Below, piece after piece: positions 14,789 to 23,116 of a stretch of DNA of 51,677 nucleotides. This stretch comes from Bacteroidales bacterium (GTDB taxonomy: Bacteria; Bacteroidota; Bacteroidia; Bacteroidales; Muribaculaceae), in NCBI GenBank assembly GCA_004557385.1, contig SFEA01000017.1, positions 1-51,677 of the forward strand. Direction: 5' to 3'. The notes below the pieces were generated by a model that saw only the letters and a list, made by a program, of their open reading frames with translations, made no database searches and was not told the DNA's origin. Position numbers and translations under genes: made by a program. Numbering within the stretch: position 1 is the first letter of the stretch; every line of letters starts with the position of its first letter.

Positions 14789-16639
14789 TCAACGCACACC
14801 CTGCTCCACCTCGCTCATCACACGAAAGAAGTTTCCGCCAAGAATCTTTGCGAGGTCAGAATCGCTATATCCCATTTCAATCAACCGCATAGTCACATTA
14901 ATCATGTCGCTATCCGACTGAAAACCCGGGATGCCGCCACCGCCATCAAAATCGGTGCCGATGCCCACATGGTCGATTCCGGCAACCGAAACCATGTGTT
15001 GTATGTGGCGTACAAAATCGTCAATCGTGGCTTTGCCGTCCTTGCGTAGGAATCCGCCATAAGCCACCGTCTGTATCACACCACCGTTCTTTGCCAAAGC
15101 GCGCAGCTGTTCATCGGTGATGTTGCGGTCGTTGTCGCACAACGCTCTTGCTCCCGAATGCGAGCAAAACACCGGCTGCTTTGAACGCTTAATCACATCC
15201 CAAAACGTGCCCTCGCTGGCATGCGAAAGGTCGATGAGAATGCCTTCGCGATTCATCTCGGCAACAAGTTTTTTGCCAAAAGCAGTCAAGCCCTTGCTGG
15301 CGTCGCTCGTATGAGTCGACGAATGGCATATCTGATTGTCGTAGGTGTGACACAGCGTGATATACTTCACACCCAACTGCTTCAGCTGCTTCACTCTGCC
15401 AAGGTCGGTGCCTATGCCTATGCCGTTTTCCACACCAAGGAAAAATGCTTTCTTGCCGGCTGCTTTCAGCTCGGCTGCTTCAGCCTCGCTTCGCGCAATG
15501 CCGCACACTGCCGAATACTTTTCGGCTTGCTTGATGGTAGCATCAATAAGCTGCAGCACTCGCTCGTGACAGGCGTTGAATGTGGCTTGATTCAGTTCGC
15601 GCGCCACGCGCCGCGTTTTTCCGTTTTCCTTCACCTTTACATCGCTGCCAACGTAGGCTGCCAGGAATTGTGCGTCAAGCATACCCTCTTGCATCTTTGG
15701 CACATTCACCCGATTCTTGCAACGAAGCCCAAGCTCAACGCCGTCCTCAAAGTCGAGCGGCGCATCGGTGTGAGTGTCAACCGACAACACTCGGCTGTGT
15801 ACCGCCTTGGCATGCCGATAGAGCCGCGCCTCCGACACAAAGAACTCCAGCAACTTGTTCATCAGCGCATTCTTGCCCTTGAATCCCTCAGGATGCCATT
15901 GAACACCCATTGCCCGACGTGCCGGATAGAAGTCGATGGCTTCAATCACGCCGTCGGTGCTCAAAGCCGCCACGCGTGCTCCCTTGGCAACGTCTTTCAC
16001 CGCCTGATGATGCGAACTGTTCACCATCATTGAGTCAACAAGCAATATATCGTGTAGTTTCGACGGCTCACAAACAGCCACACCATGCACAGCGCGTTCG
16101 CTTGCCGACACACGGTGATGAACCACCTCGCCACCATATTGCGACGGCAAATCCTGATAAAGAGTGCCACCAAAAGCAATGTTCATCACCTGCAAGCCAC
16201 GGCAGATGCCCAGCACAGGAATGTTGCGGTTTGCCGCCAAACGGGCAACACTGAGTTCGAGCACATCGCGAATGGTATCCACCTTGCCCAGCTGCTCCAC
16301 GGCATCTTCGCCATAATACGACGGAGCCACATCCTCGCCCCCGGTGAGCAAAATGCCATCGAGCCTGCTCACCACACCTTGCAAATATTCGGCGGTGGTG
16401 TCGGCTGCCAGCACCACCGGTATGCCGCCGGCACGCATCACGGCTTGCACATATTGCTTGCCTATCGAACCGCCCTTGCTTCCTGTGGGCGTAATGCCAA
16501 TCAGCGGTGCCGATTTGCCCACTGCCTCCACTGCCACGCCATTGAGCTTGGCATCGAGTCTTGCCATGCGCTCACTCAATTGTGCATTGGCTCCTGCCGC
16601 CACAACAATTGCAAAAACAGCAATCAACAATCTTTTCAT
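14789..16639 (-). CDS. Secreted fusion: C26 gamma-glutamyl hydrolase-like domain plus M19 dipeptidase
   Basis: The product has 616 residues. Residues 1-19 are a signal peptide (AGANA-Q). Residues 45-275 form a class I glutamine-amidotransferase fold of the PuuD/peptidase C26 type. It has the GGEDVAPSYYG motif, nucleophile C146 in LGICRGLQVM, and His249 and Glu251 in VQWHPEG. Residues 283 to the end form a membrane (renal) dipeptidase of family M19, with DTHTD metal ligands at 288-292, the bridging Glu in FFLGVENG, then ITLCHT, IDLSHAS and VGIGTDFDG. Both active sites look complete. The family chemistry suggests gamma-glutamyl bond cleavage followed by dipeptide hydrolysis in the periplasm. 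The gene lies downstream of the YidE-like transporter, with a hairpin between them. Confidence 0.9.
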   Translation of the reverse strand: MKRLLIAVFAIVVAAGANAQLSERMARLDAKLNGVAVEAVGKSAPLIGITPTGSKGGSIGKQYVQAVMRAGGIPVVLAADTTAEYLQGVVSRLDGILLTGGEDVAPSYYGEDAVEQLGKVDTIRDVLELSVARLAANRNIPVLGICRGLQVMNIAFGGTLYQDLPSQYGGEVVHHRVSASERAVHGVAVCEPSKLHDILLVDSMMVNSSHHQAVKDVAKGARVAALSTDGVIEAIDFYPARRAMGVQWHPEGFKGKNALMNKLLEFFVSEARLYRHAKAVHSRVLSVDTHTDAPLDFEDGVELGLRCKNRVNVPKMQEGMLDAQFLAAYVGSDVKVKENGKTRRVARELNQATFNACHERVLQLIDATIKQAEKYSAVCGIARSEAEAAELKAAGKKAFFLGVENGIGIGTDLGRVKQLKQLGVKYITLCHTYDNQICHSSTHTSDASKGLTAFGKKLVAEMNREGILIDLSHASEGTFWDVIKRSKQPVFCSHSGARALCDNDRNITDEQLRALAKNGGVIQTVAYGGFLRKDGKATIDDFVRHIQHMVSVAGIDHVGIGTDFDGGGGIPGFQSDSDMINVTMRLIEMGYSDSDLAKILGGNFFRVMSEVEQGVR

Positions 16640-16662
16640 CTCTTAATATATTTTAATATAAA

Positions 16663-16714
16663 GGCAGCGATGCCAAGCCTTAGTTGCAAAGAACCCGGGC
16701 GCCGCATCGCTGCC
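16663..16714 (-). terminator. Hairpin between the YidE-like gene and the peptidase fusion gene
   Basis: GGCAGCGATGC pairs with GCATCGCTGCC (11 base pairs) around a 30-base loop. On the minus strand it is followed by CTTTATATTAAAA, a poor U-tract. It may terminate partially or protect the 3' end. Confidence 0.5.
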
Positions 16715-16745
16715 AAACAAATCTTTTTACTTAAAAATTCTCTCT

Positions 16746-18422
16746 TTAGGCAAGCAACAGCACCAACAATTGAGCTGTGATTACTCGCAAGAACATTGTC
16801 AACGGATATACAGTTGAATAAGCCACCGCAGGAGCATCGTTGTTAGCCACCTTGTTGGCGTATGCCAATGCCGGTGGGTCGGTGGTTGCGCCAGACAGCA
16901 AACCGATGATTGTGCAATAATTCAACTTATGGCGCCAACGTGCCAATGTGCCAACCACCATCAGCGGGATAATGGTTATCAGGAAGCCATACAACACCCA
17001 AGTGGCACCTTGAGCATTAAACACCGTAGCGGCAAAGTCCTTACCGGCAGCAATACCCACCGAAGCAAGGAACAAGCAGATGCCTATTTCGCGAAGCAGC
17101 AGATTGGCTGCGCTGGTGGTGTAAGTCACCAGTTTAAGTTTATATCCAAATCGGCTCACAAGAATAGCCACAATCAGTGGTCCGCCTGCCAAACCAAGCT
17201 TCATAGGCACTGTCATGCCCGGCAACAGGAACGGAATTGAACCCAACACAATACCAATGAAGATGCCAATGAACATGGTGAACATGTTAGGCTCGTTGAG
17301 GCGACGGAGCGAGTTACCCATCTTCGACGCCAAACGGTTGATATCGTCAAGACCACCCACAACAGTGATGCGGTCGCCAATCTGCAATGCCAAGTTCGGG
17401 CGAGCCAAAAGGTCGACACCGGCACGGTTTACGCGAGTGGCATTCAGGCGGTAACCCATGCGCAAACGCAGGGTACCAATCTTGCGGCCTACATATTGGC
17501 TGTTGGTCACCACAATGCGGCGCGAAACCACTTCGCGAGGGTCGTCCTGCCATTCCATCTCAACTTTCGGACCAACGAACATCGAAAATGCGCCCTCGTC
17601 CTGCTGCGACATAACAATCAGCAGTTTGTCGTGCATCTCAATTGTTGTTGTCGACTTAGGCAGCACAAACGAGCCATCTTGACGCTGCATGCGCGAAATC
17701 ACAAAGTTGCGGTCAATCATTTGGCTCAAGCGCAGCACTGTGCTTCCGGCAATGAGCTCGTTGGTAACTTCAAAGGTCACGCAGTAAGGCTTCAGGTAGC
17801 TATCCTCGCTTTCCTCCTCAATCTTATTGCTTTCCTCGTCAATCTTGATGCGGAAGAACACTTTCACAAGAATCATCGACAGGATGATGCCCACAACGCC
17901 AAGAGGATATGCAGCCGCATAACCCATCGACATTGCCTCGTTCAGAGCCACAGCACTTGCGCCCTTGGTTTCAATCAGCGTCTGCTGAGCGGCACCAAGT
18001 CCGGGAGTGTTGGTCACAGCACCCGATAAGATACCCACCAAGTCGGTCAAGCGCACATTGCCAACTCCGTAGTAAATCACAAGAGCCACCACAATGTTCA
18101 ATCCAATGAGCAACATGGCAAGTCCGTTTAACACTAAACCACCCTTCTTAAACGAAGAAAAAAAGCCGGGGCCAACTTGCATACCAATCGAGAAAATGAA
18201 CAAAATAAGTCCAAACTCTCTGATGAAATGAAGCACACCCGAATCAACCGAAAGCCCGAAATGCCCCATCAAGATGCCCACAAACAGCACAAAGGTTGTG
18301 CCCAGTGATATGCCAAAGAACTTAACTTTGCCAAGCATCACGCCCAAGGCTATCACAAGCGAGTACACCAAGATTGAATGAGCTACTGAACCTCCAGTAA
18401 ATAAATCTACTATCCAATCCAT
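16746..18422 (-). CDS. YidE/AspT-type putative transporter with two TrkA-C domains
   Basis: The product has 558 residues and the duplicated layout of the aspartate:alanine exchanger group. Five or six membrane segments (residues 12-185, ending GVVGIILSMILVKVF) are followed by two cytosolic TrkA-C (RCK-C) domains (about 205-290 and 295-375, with VGRKIGTLRLRMGY and LQIGDRITVVGG) and a second membrane half (380-558). Each half contains the conserved repeat LSGAVTNTPGLGAAQ or LSGATTDPPALAYA. It probably exchanges small organic acids or amino acids across the inner membrane, with regulation through the RCK domains. The substrate is unknown. It has a strong promoter, divergent from mgtC. Confidence 0.88.
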   Translation of the reverse strand: MDWIVDLFTGGSVAHSILVYSLVIALGVMLGKVKFFGISLGTTFVLFVGILMGHFGLSVDSGVLHFIREFGLILFIFSIGMQVGPGFFSSFKKGGLVLNGLAMLLIGLNIVVALVIYYGVGNVRLTDLVGILSGAVTNTPGLGAAQQTLIETKGASAVALNEAMSMGYAAAYPLGVVGIILSMILVKVFFRIKIDEESNKIEEESEDSYLKPYCVTFEVTNELIAGSTVLRLSQMIDRNFVISRMQRQDGSFVLPKSTTTIEMHDKLLIVMSQQDEGAFSMFVGPKVEMEWQDDPREVVSRRIVVTNSQYVGRKIGTLRLRMGYRLNATRVNRAGVDLLARPNLALQIGDRITVVGGLDDINRLASKMGNSLRRLNEPNMFTMFIGIFIGIVLGSIPFLLPGMTVPMKLGLAGGPLIVAILVSRFGYKLKLVTYTTSAANLLLREIGICLFLASVGIAAGKDFAATVFNAQGATWVLYGFLITIIPLMVVGTLARWRHKLNYCTIIGLLSGATTDPPALAYANKVANNDAPAVAYSTVYPLTMFLRVITAQLLVLLLA

Positions 18423-18492
18423 CTTTTTGAATTTTTATTTTGATTATAATGTTTTCAAGACTCCGATAAACTTGCCTATCGCAATTTGTTTA

Positions 18493-18523
18493 CAAAGTTA
18501 GCACTTTTTCCGTTTTGCCACAA
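18493..18523 (-). promoter_or_regulatory. Promoter of the YidE-like gene
   Basis: On the minus strand TTG (18523-18521), a 20-base spacer and TAACTTTG (18500-18493) match the consensus exactly. Confidence 0.75.
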
Positions 18524-18592
18524 ACACAAGTTGTTATATTTTTTAACATTATGCAATTATCCCTATTTTCGAAGCATCTTCGCCAAACCGAT

Positions 18593-18623
18593 TTGCCAAA
18601 TTGAAGCATTCTGGTTATATTTG
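18593..18623 (+). promoter_or_regulatory. Promoter of the mgtC-like gene
   Basis: TTG (18593-18595), a 20-base spacer and TATATTTG (18616-18623) match the consensus exactly. An in-frame TTG at 18601 lies inside this promoter and so cannot be the start codon. Confidence 0.75.
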
Positions 18624-18654
18624 CATTAACAACAAACAAGCAGGTTTTTCTATT

Positions 18655-19368
18655 ATGGACTATATAGTATCACTCATTCAGCAACAGGACGTTAATTGGG
18701 TAAATGCCACCATGCGCCTGCTGCTGAGCATGTTTCTTGGTGCCGCTGTAGGCATCGAACGAATGAAGAAAGGACAGATGGCAGGAATGCGCACGTTTTC
18801 GCTCATCTGCACAGGCGCCACGCTTGCCATGCTTGTGTCAATCTACATTCCTCAGGAGTTTATGGGACTGAAGAATGGCGACCCGGGCAGAATAGCGGCG
18901 CAAGTGGTGTCGGGTATTGGTTTCCTTGGCGCCGGTGCCATCATTCAAATGAAAGGCTCGGTTCGCGGATTGACCACCGCCGCCGGCATCTGGATTACGG
19001 CAATGATTGGACTCGCAGTGGGCGCCGGAATGTATATCATTTCAATTATCACCACTCTGCTTATCATTTTCATCCTTGCCATCATGAACCGATACGAGCA
19101 TTATGCCGACATGACCGGCGAGTCGAAAATCATTCGCATCAAGCTGAAATACATTGTCACCGACCCTTCGGCAATTAAACAGACGTTTGCCCACTACAAC
19201 GTGCACATTAGCGACCTGTTTTTGAAATACGACTACGAAAACAACAGCACCATCATCAACGTGATTGTGCGTTGCAAAACGTCGACCAACTTCATCAAGG
19301 TGTTCAGCGACATTCATACCGACCCGGGCGTGACATCGATAACGCTATCGAACGAAGTGAACATATAA
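18655..19368 (+). CDS. MgtC/SapB family membrane protein
   Basis: The product has 237 residues from the ATG at 18655, which is preferred because the promoter covers the earlier TTG. Four or five membrane segments occupy the first 140 residues, with the family marks LGAAVGIERMKKGQMAGMRT, GIGFLGAGAIIQ and RGLTTAAGIWITAMIGLAVG. The soluble C-terminal part (about 145-237) resembles an ACT-like domain, as in Salmonella MgtC. MgtC proteins affect magnesium adaptation and inhibit F1Fo ATPase in some pathogens, while the role in commensals is unclear. The gene is monocistronic, with a divergent promoter and a downstream hairpin. Confidence 0.9.
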   Translation: MDYIVSLIQQQDVNWVNATMRLLLSMFLGAAVGIERMKKGQMAGMRTFSLICTGATLAMLVSIYIPQEFMGLKNGDPGRIAAQVVSGIGFLGAGAIIQMKGSVRGLTTAAGIWITAMIGLAVGAGMYIISIITTLLIIFILAIMNRYEHYADMTGESKIIRIKLKYIVTDPSAIKQTFAHYNVHISDLFLKYDYENNSTIINVIVRCKTSTNFIKVFSDIHTDPGVTSITLSNEVNI

Positions 19369-19418
19369 AAAACCTGTTTCACAACAACCCGGCAATATTG
19401 TGCACTGACTTTACAAAC

Positions 19419-19465
19419 AATGCTGCAACCCGACGAGACACTATTTTCAATCGGATTGCAGCATT
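19419..19465 (+). terminator. Hairpin between mgtC and the convergent HAD gene
   Basis: AATGCTGCAA (19419-19428) pairs with TTGCAGCATT (19456-19465). An inner CCGA/TCGG pairing follows after one mismatch. It is followed by TAATTATACT on the plus strand and may serve both converging genes. Confidence 0.6.
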
Positions 19466-19490
19466 TAATTATACTGAAAATTCTATTTCG

Positions 19491-20150
19491 TCAATTCTCC
19501 TTCATCACAATGTCGAAGATGTCTGAAGCCTTGTTTACAATCATGTCGGCATGATATTCGTTCAGCTCCTTCTCGCTTCGGAATCCCCATGTCACGCCCA
19601 CCGAATCAACGCAGGCACGTCGCGCCGTTTCCATGTCAACGCCCGAGTCGCCAACATACAGCACCTCACTCTTGGGCACCTTTGCATCAGAGAGTATTGA
19701 AAACACCACCGAGGGGTCGGGCTTCACATTCACACCTTCGCGCTGCCCGTAGACGGCAACAAAATCGATGTCGCCAAAATAGTGGGCAATGATTTTCTCG
19801 GTTGCCTGCTGATACTTATTCGATGCAACAGCTATCTTAACGCCATTGTCCTGCAAGTTTCGCAGCAGTTCTTCAATGCCGTCGTACGGTTTGGTGCAAT
19901 CGGTGTTATGCTCGTTGTAATACTCTTTGAAATCTTTCAGCGAGCTTTCGATAATGCTATCGGTGCGCATATCGTCGGGCAAAGCCTTGCGGATGAGATT
20001 GCGCACTCCATTACCCACAAAAAACGGATAACTCGCCAAGCTATGCGTAGGATAACCATTCTGGCTTAACGCATAGTTAGCAGCATTGCCCAAATCTTCA
20101 ATGGTGTTGAGCAATGTGCCGTCGAGGTCGAAAATCACTAATTTTTTCAT
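19491..20150 (-). CDS. HAD hydrolase, phosphoglycolate phosphatase-like
   Basis: The product is a soluble HAD phosphatase of 219 residues. Motif I is VIFDLDGTLLNT (D8 and D10), motif II is the Ser in IAVASNKYQQ, motif III is the Lys in NVKPDPSVVF, and motif IV is LYVGDSGVDMETARRA. The helical cap lies at residues 15-85. It resembles Gph, which removes the phosphate from 2-phosphoglycolate formed in DNA repair and oxidative stress. However, the family has broad specificity and the gph symbol is not secure. It lies 30 bases after tamL on the same strand and is likely co-transcribed with it. Confidence 0.88.
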   Translation of the reverse strand: MKKLVIFDLDGTLLNTIEDLGNAANYALSQNGYPTHSLASYPFFVGNGVRNLIRKALPDDMRTDSIIESSLKDFKEYYNEHNTDCTKPYDGIEELLRNLQDNGVKIAVASNKYQQATEKIIAHYFGDIDFVAVYGQREGVNVKPDPSVVFSILSDAKVPKSEVLYVGDSGVDMETARRACVDSVGVTWGFRSEKELNEYHADMIVNKASDIFDIVMKEN

Positions 20151-20180
20151 AACTAATTATCTTTTTTACCTAAATAAAAA

Positions 20181-22535
20181 TCAGAACGGATAGCCCACCG
20201 AGAAATGCACAGCAGAGTCGCGATTCCATCGCGGATGGAACAACGGCCAATGCTCTTGATGCGAAGCCGGATTATGAGCCTTCATACCAAAGTCGAGACG
20301 CAGCAAGAAGTAGGTGAAATCCAAGCGAATGCCCAAGCCATAGCTCAAAGCTATTTGCTCGTAGAACTTATTGAACTTGAACACCCCGCCGGGCTGGTCC
20401 TCGTAGTCTTTAATTGTCCAAATATTGCCGGCATCGATGAATGCGCCCAGCTCAATCACCCAAAACAGTTTGGCACGATACTCCAAATTCATGTCGAAAC
20501 GCACATCGCCGCACTGATAAATGAAGCTGTTCACCGAGTTGGTGGCATAGTAGCTGCCCGGACCCAAGGTGCGCACACCCCAACCACGCACGCTGTTGGC
20601 ACCGCCGGCATAGAACCGTTTTTCAAACGGCACCACCGAACTGTTGCCATAAGGCACCGCAGCACCGGCTCCCACATGGAATGCCAAGCTGCTGCGCGGA
20701 TTGAAGCTATGAGTGTAGGAGTAATCGGCATCCACCTTGAAATATTGCGAATAGTTAATGCCAAACACCTTATACGAATCGTTCTCTTTCTTTTGCCCAA
20801 TCATATTCGAAATGCCATACAACAGGTTGCCTGCGGTTTCGGCAGCCACGCGAATGGTGTAGACATCGGGCTGATAGCGCTTCGATATTGGCGAAGCATC
20901 GTTCTTGTTTGAATGATAGTAAGAATAGCCCATGCGCATGATAAAGTGGTCCTCATAGCTATAGCGCAAAATCGGGTTGCTAATGCTGTCAAGGAAGTGG
21001 CTTTTGCTCTTTGGCAAATTCACGTAGTTCAAATCAAGCAGATTGAATGTATGCCGAGTCTTGTTGGCGCGCTCGCTCCACAAATAGCGCCACCCCACAC
21101 CGGCAATCACGCGCGTATATTCGGGACGTTCCTGATAGTTGAAACTGGTTGAGAACTCGGTAGAAGCAAGTATTTTTTCCTTGAAGCTGCGCTTGAGGAA
21201 CGGAGCCTTGAATTTCGGATACTTCAATCCAAGTTCGCCCATGTATTCCGAATAGTTGTCGTTAATCAAGCCGTTAAGGTCGCCCGAAAGGCTCTCATAG
21301 CTTGCCCTGACCTTCGCACTCAACACTTCCGAACCGTTGAACAGGTTACGATGCTGGTAGCCAAGCCCCAAACCAAAGCCGAGGTCGCCTTCGGAATTAG
21401 TGCCTTCAAGCGACACCGATGCTGTTTGCGACTTGGTGCGCGAAAGCAACACATACACGTCGAGCCAAATCTTGCCATCGATGTCGCCAACGGGCAAAAT
21501 CTCCACATTCACAAATTTCACTATGCCCAGTCTGCCAAACGACTCATAGGTGCGGTTCACGTCGCTCGAGTTGTAACGATTTCCAGGCTTAATCAGGCAA
21601 CACTCGTCGAGCACAGACGGACGCAGATACTTCTCCTCGCCATAAAGCACCTTATAGCCGTTGTAGAACATCTCGGTCGGCGCTTTATAGTCGGTTGCAT
21701 CGTGCATTGTCATCGGGTCGTAGTTGGTTACAAACGTCACGTTTCGCACATAGAAAGGCTTGTGCGAAGTGTAATATGGCATCTTGTCGTTTTCATACGG
21801 GCGCATCAGGTTCATCGTAAGGTCAACATTCTTTTCGCCGGCAGCGGTGTCGGCTGTGAACGTGATGTATTCCTTGTTGAACGCGTAGTATCCCTTTTCA
21901 CGCAAGCGCTCGCTGATGCCTTGGCGTTCCTCGTCGAGCACATTGCGGTCGAACACCGAATTGCGCCGCACCAAAAACAGTGCCGAGTCAGCCAAAATCA
22001 GCTCTCGTAGAGTGTCGTTAGGAATATTATAGGTTATCGACGACACATAATGCGGCTCGCCATACGACACATTATATATCACCTTCATTTTCTTCTTGGC
22101 ACGATTGCCTATGGTGTCGGCTGTCACACTCGATTCCATAAAGCCTTTGTTTATCAAAGCCGTCTGCAGTTGCTTCACACTTGCCTCGGTGAGCGAATGG
22201 TCGTAGATAACCGGTGCACTTCCCACACGACGCACCCACTTGTTGAACCACTTGCTGCTGTCCTTGCCGCTGATGTTATAGAATGCCAACTGCAGCTTCA
22301 TGCCGCCAAGCACCTTGTGGTTTGGCGTCTGCCTCAGATAGTTCACCAACTCGGTGCTTTTCAGCGACTTGGCATTTGCATTGTCGGTAATGTTGAACTT
22401 AACATCGTCGAGCAGATACTGCCCATCCGGCACATGCTTCGTTGAGCTGCACGATGCCATAACCCACGCAATTGCTGCCACAGCAATCAGCCTTAAGAAT
22501 ATAGTATTTATATGTAGTCTCTTCATTAAACGCAT
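20181..22535 (-). CDS. TamL-like outer membrane lipoprotein (BamA/TamA superfamily)
   Basis: From the ATG at 22535 the product has 784 residues. A lipoprotein signal ends in the lipobox VMASC, followed by SSTKH. Then come POTRA-like modules (roughly residues 50-400, with LREKGYYAFNKEYITF) and a C-terminal 16-strand barrel (from about residue 420), which includes the conserved FYAGGANSVRGWGVRTLGPG segment of Omp85 proteins. TamL takes the place of TamA in Bacteroidetes, partnering an inner membrane TamB in outer membrane assembly. The frame stays open upstream to 22607, but a perfect promoter occupies 22553-22583, so the start must lie after it. The ATG at 22526 is an alternative. The HAD phosphatase gene follows in an operon. 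Confidence 0.9.
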   Translation of the reverse strand: MRLMKRLHINTIFLRLIAVAAIAWVMASCSSTKHVPDGQYLLDDVKFNITDNANAKSLKSTELVNYLRQTPNHKVLGGMKLQLAFYNISGKDSSKWFNKWVRRVGSAPVIYDHSLTEASVKQLQTALINKGFMESSVTADTIGNRAKKKMKVIYNVSYGEPHYVSSITYNIPNDTLRELILADSALFLVRRNSVFDRNVLDEERQGISERLREKGYYAFNKEYITFTADTAAGEKNVDLTMNLMRPYENDKMPYYTSHKPFYVRNVTFVTNYDPMTMHDATDYKAPTEMFYNGYKVLYGEEKYLRPSVLDECCLIKPGNRYNSSDVNRTYESFGRLGIVKFVNVEILPVGDIDGKIWLDVYVLLSRTKSQTASVSLEGTNSEGDLGFGLGLGYQHRNLFNGSEVLSAKVRASYESLSGDLNGLINDNYSEYMGELGLKYPKFKAPFLKRSFKEKILASTEFSTSFNYQERPEYTRVIAGVGWRYLWSERANKTRHTFNLLDLNYVNLPKSKSHFLDSISNPILRYSYEDHFIMRMGYSYYHSNKNDASPISKRYQPDVYTIRVAAETAGNLLYGISNMIGQKKENDSYKVFGINYSQYFKVDADYSYTHSFNPRSSLAFHVGAGAAVPYGNSSVVPFEKRFYAGGANSVRGWGVRTLGPGSYYATNSVNSFIYQCGDVRFDMNLEYRAKLFWVIELGAFIDAGNIWTIKDYEDQPGGVFKFNKFYEQIALSYGLGIRLDFTYFLLRLDFGMKAHNPASHQEHWPLFHPRWNRDSAVHFSVGYPF

Positions 22536-22552
22536 CTTCGCTTTTGGCTCCG

Positions 22553-22583
22553 CAAAGTTACTAACAAAAAAGCGGTTTACCAA
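22553..22583 (-). promoter_or_regulatory. Promoter of tamL
   Basis: On the minus strand TTG (22583-22581), a 20-base spacer and TAACTTTG (22560-22553) match the consensus exactly. The promoter lies between the ruvX stop and the tamL ATG. Confidence 0.8.
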
Positions 22584-22603
22584 CTCTCTACTTCCTTGCA
22601 GCT

Positions 22604-23029
22604 TCAACCGCCTCGCATATCGCGATGTTGCAGATAGTCGGTTAGAATGATTGTTGCCGCTATGCTATCAACACGCGCCTTGTCGCGCCGGTCGCTTTTT
22701 TTCATCCCGCCATCAATCATTGCCTGATGGGCTATGGTGCTGGTGAAACGCTCGTCGTACATCTCCACCGGAATCTGCGGAAACGTCTTGCGCAGAGTGG
22801 CTACAAACGGCGCAATGTAACGCATACTCTCCGAAGGCTCGCCGTTCAGCCTCTTGGGCAAGCCCACCACTATGGTGTCGACAGGCTCCTTGGCTATGTA
22901 ATCCTTGAGGTATTGCAGCAACGTGTGCGTCGCCACTGTTTCAAGCCCGTTGGCTATAAGCTGAAGCGTGTCGGTCACTGCTATGCCTGTACGTTTCTTT
23001 CCGTAATCGATTGCTAATATTCGTCCCAT
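22604..23029 (-). CDS. ruvX: Holliday junction resolvase-like protein RuvX (YqgF)
   Basis: The product has 141 residues from the ATG at 23029, matching the usual 140-150 of the family. The RNase H-like fold is shown by MGRILAIDYGKKRTGIAVTD (first acidic residue D8), IVVGLPKRLNG, MYDERFTST and the final acidic DSIAATIIL motif. It is linked to processing of the 5' end of pre-16S rRNA as well as to putative resolvase activity. A longer frame adds ten residues, but the -7 element at 23034-23041 lies in that extension, which argues for the internal ATG and a message with hardly any leader. Confidence 0.92.
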   Translation of the reverse strand: MGRILAIDYGKKRTGIAVTDTLQLIANGLETVATHTLLQYLKDYIAKEPVDTIVVGLPKRLNGEPSESMRYIAPFVATLRKTFPQIPVEMYDERFTSTIAHQAMIDGGMKKSDRRDKARVDSIAATIILTDYLQHRDMRGG

Positions 23030-23033
23030 AACA

Positions 23034-23041
23034 CAAAAGTA
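23034..23041 (-). promoter_or_regulatory. -7 element of ruvX
   Basis: TACTTTTG on the minus strand fits TAnnTTTG. Only 4 bases lie between it and the ATG. No TTG lies at the usual -33 distance. Confidence 0.5.
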
Positions 23042-23051
23042 GTTAATTTTT

Positions 23052-23083
23052 TTGTGCAACTTGCGATATTTTTAATAATTTTG
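23052..23083 (+). promoter_or_regulatory. Promoter of the 23117-24106 gene
   Basis: TTG (23052-23054), a 21-base spacer and TAATTTTG (23076-23083) match the consensus. It lies downstream of the first in-frame start at 23054 and supports the ATG at 23117. Confidence 0.6.
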
Positions 23084-23116
23084 AAGCCAATTATTAACCG
23101 AAACAACATTTTTGTA

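Noticed and set aside
18601..18654. TTG start of the mgtC-like gene at 18601
   Set aside because: It falls inside the TTG-N20-TATATTTG promoter; the ATG at 18655 begins directly at the family-like N-terminus.
22536..22607. N-terminal extension of the tamL frame upstream of 22535
   Set aside because: An exact promoter lies within it, so the extension cannot be translated from that transcript. The lipoprotein signal starts after it.
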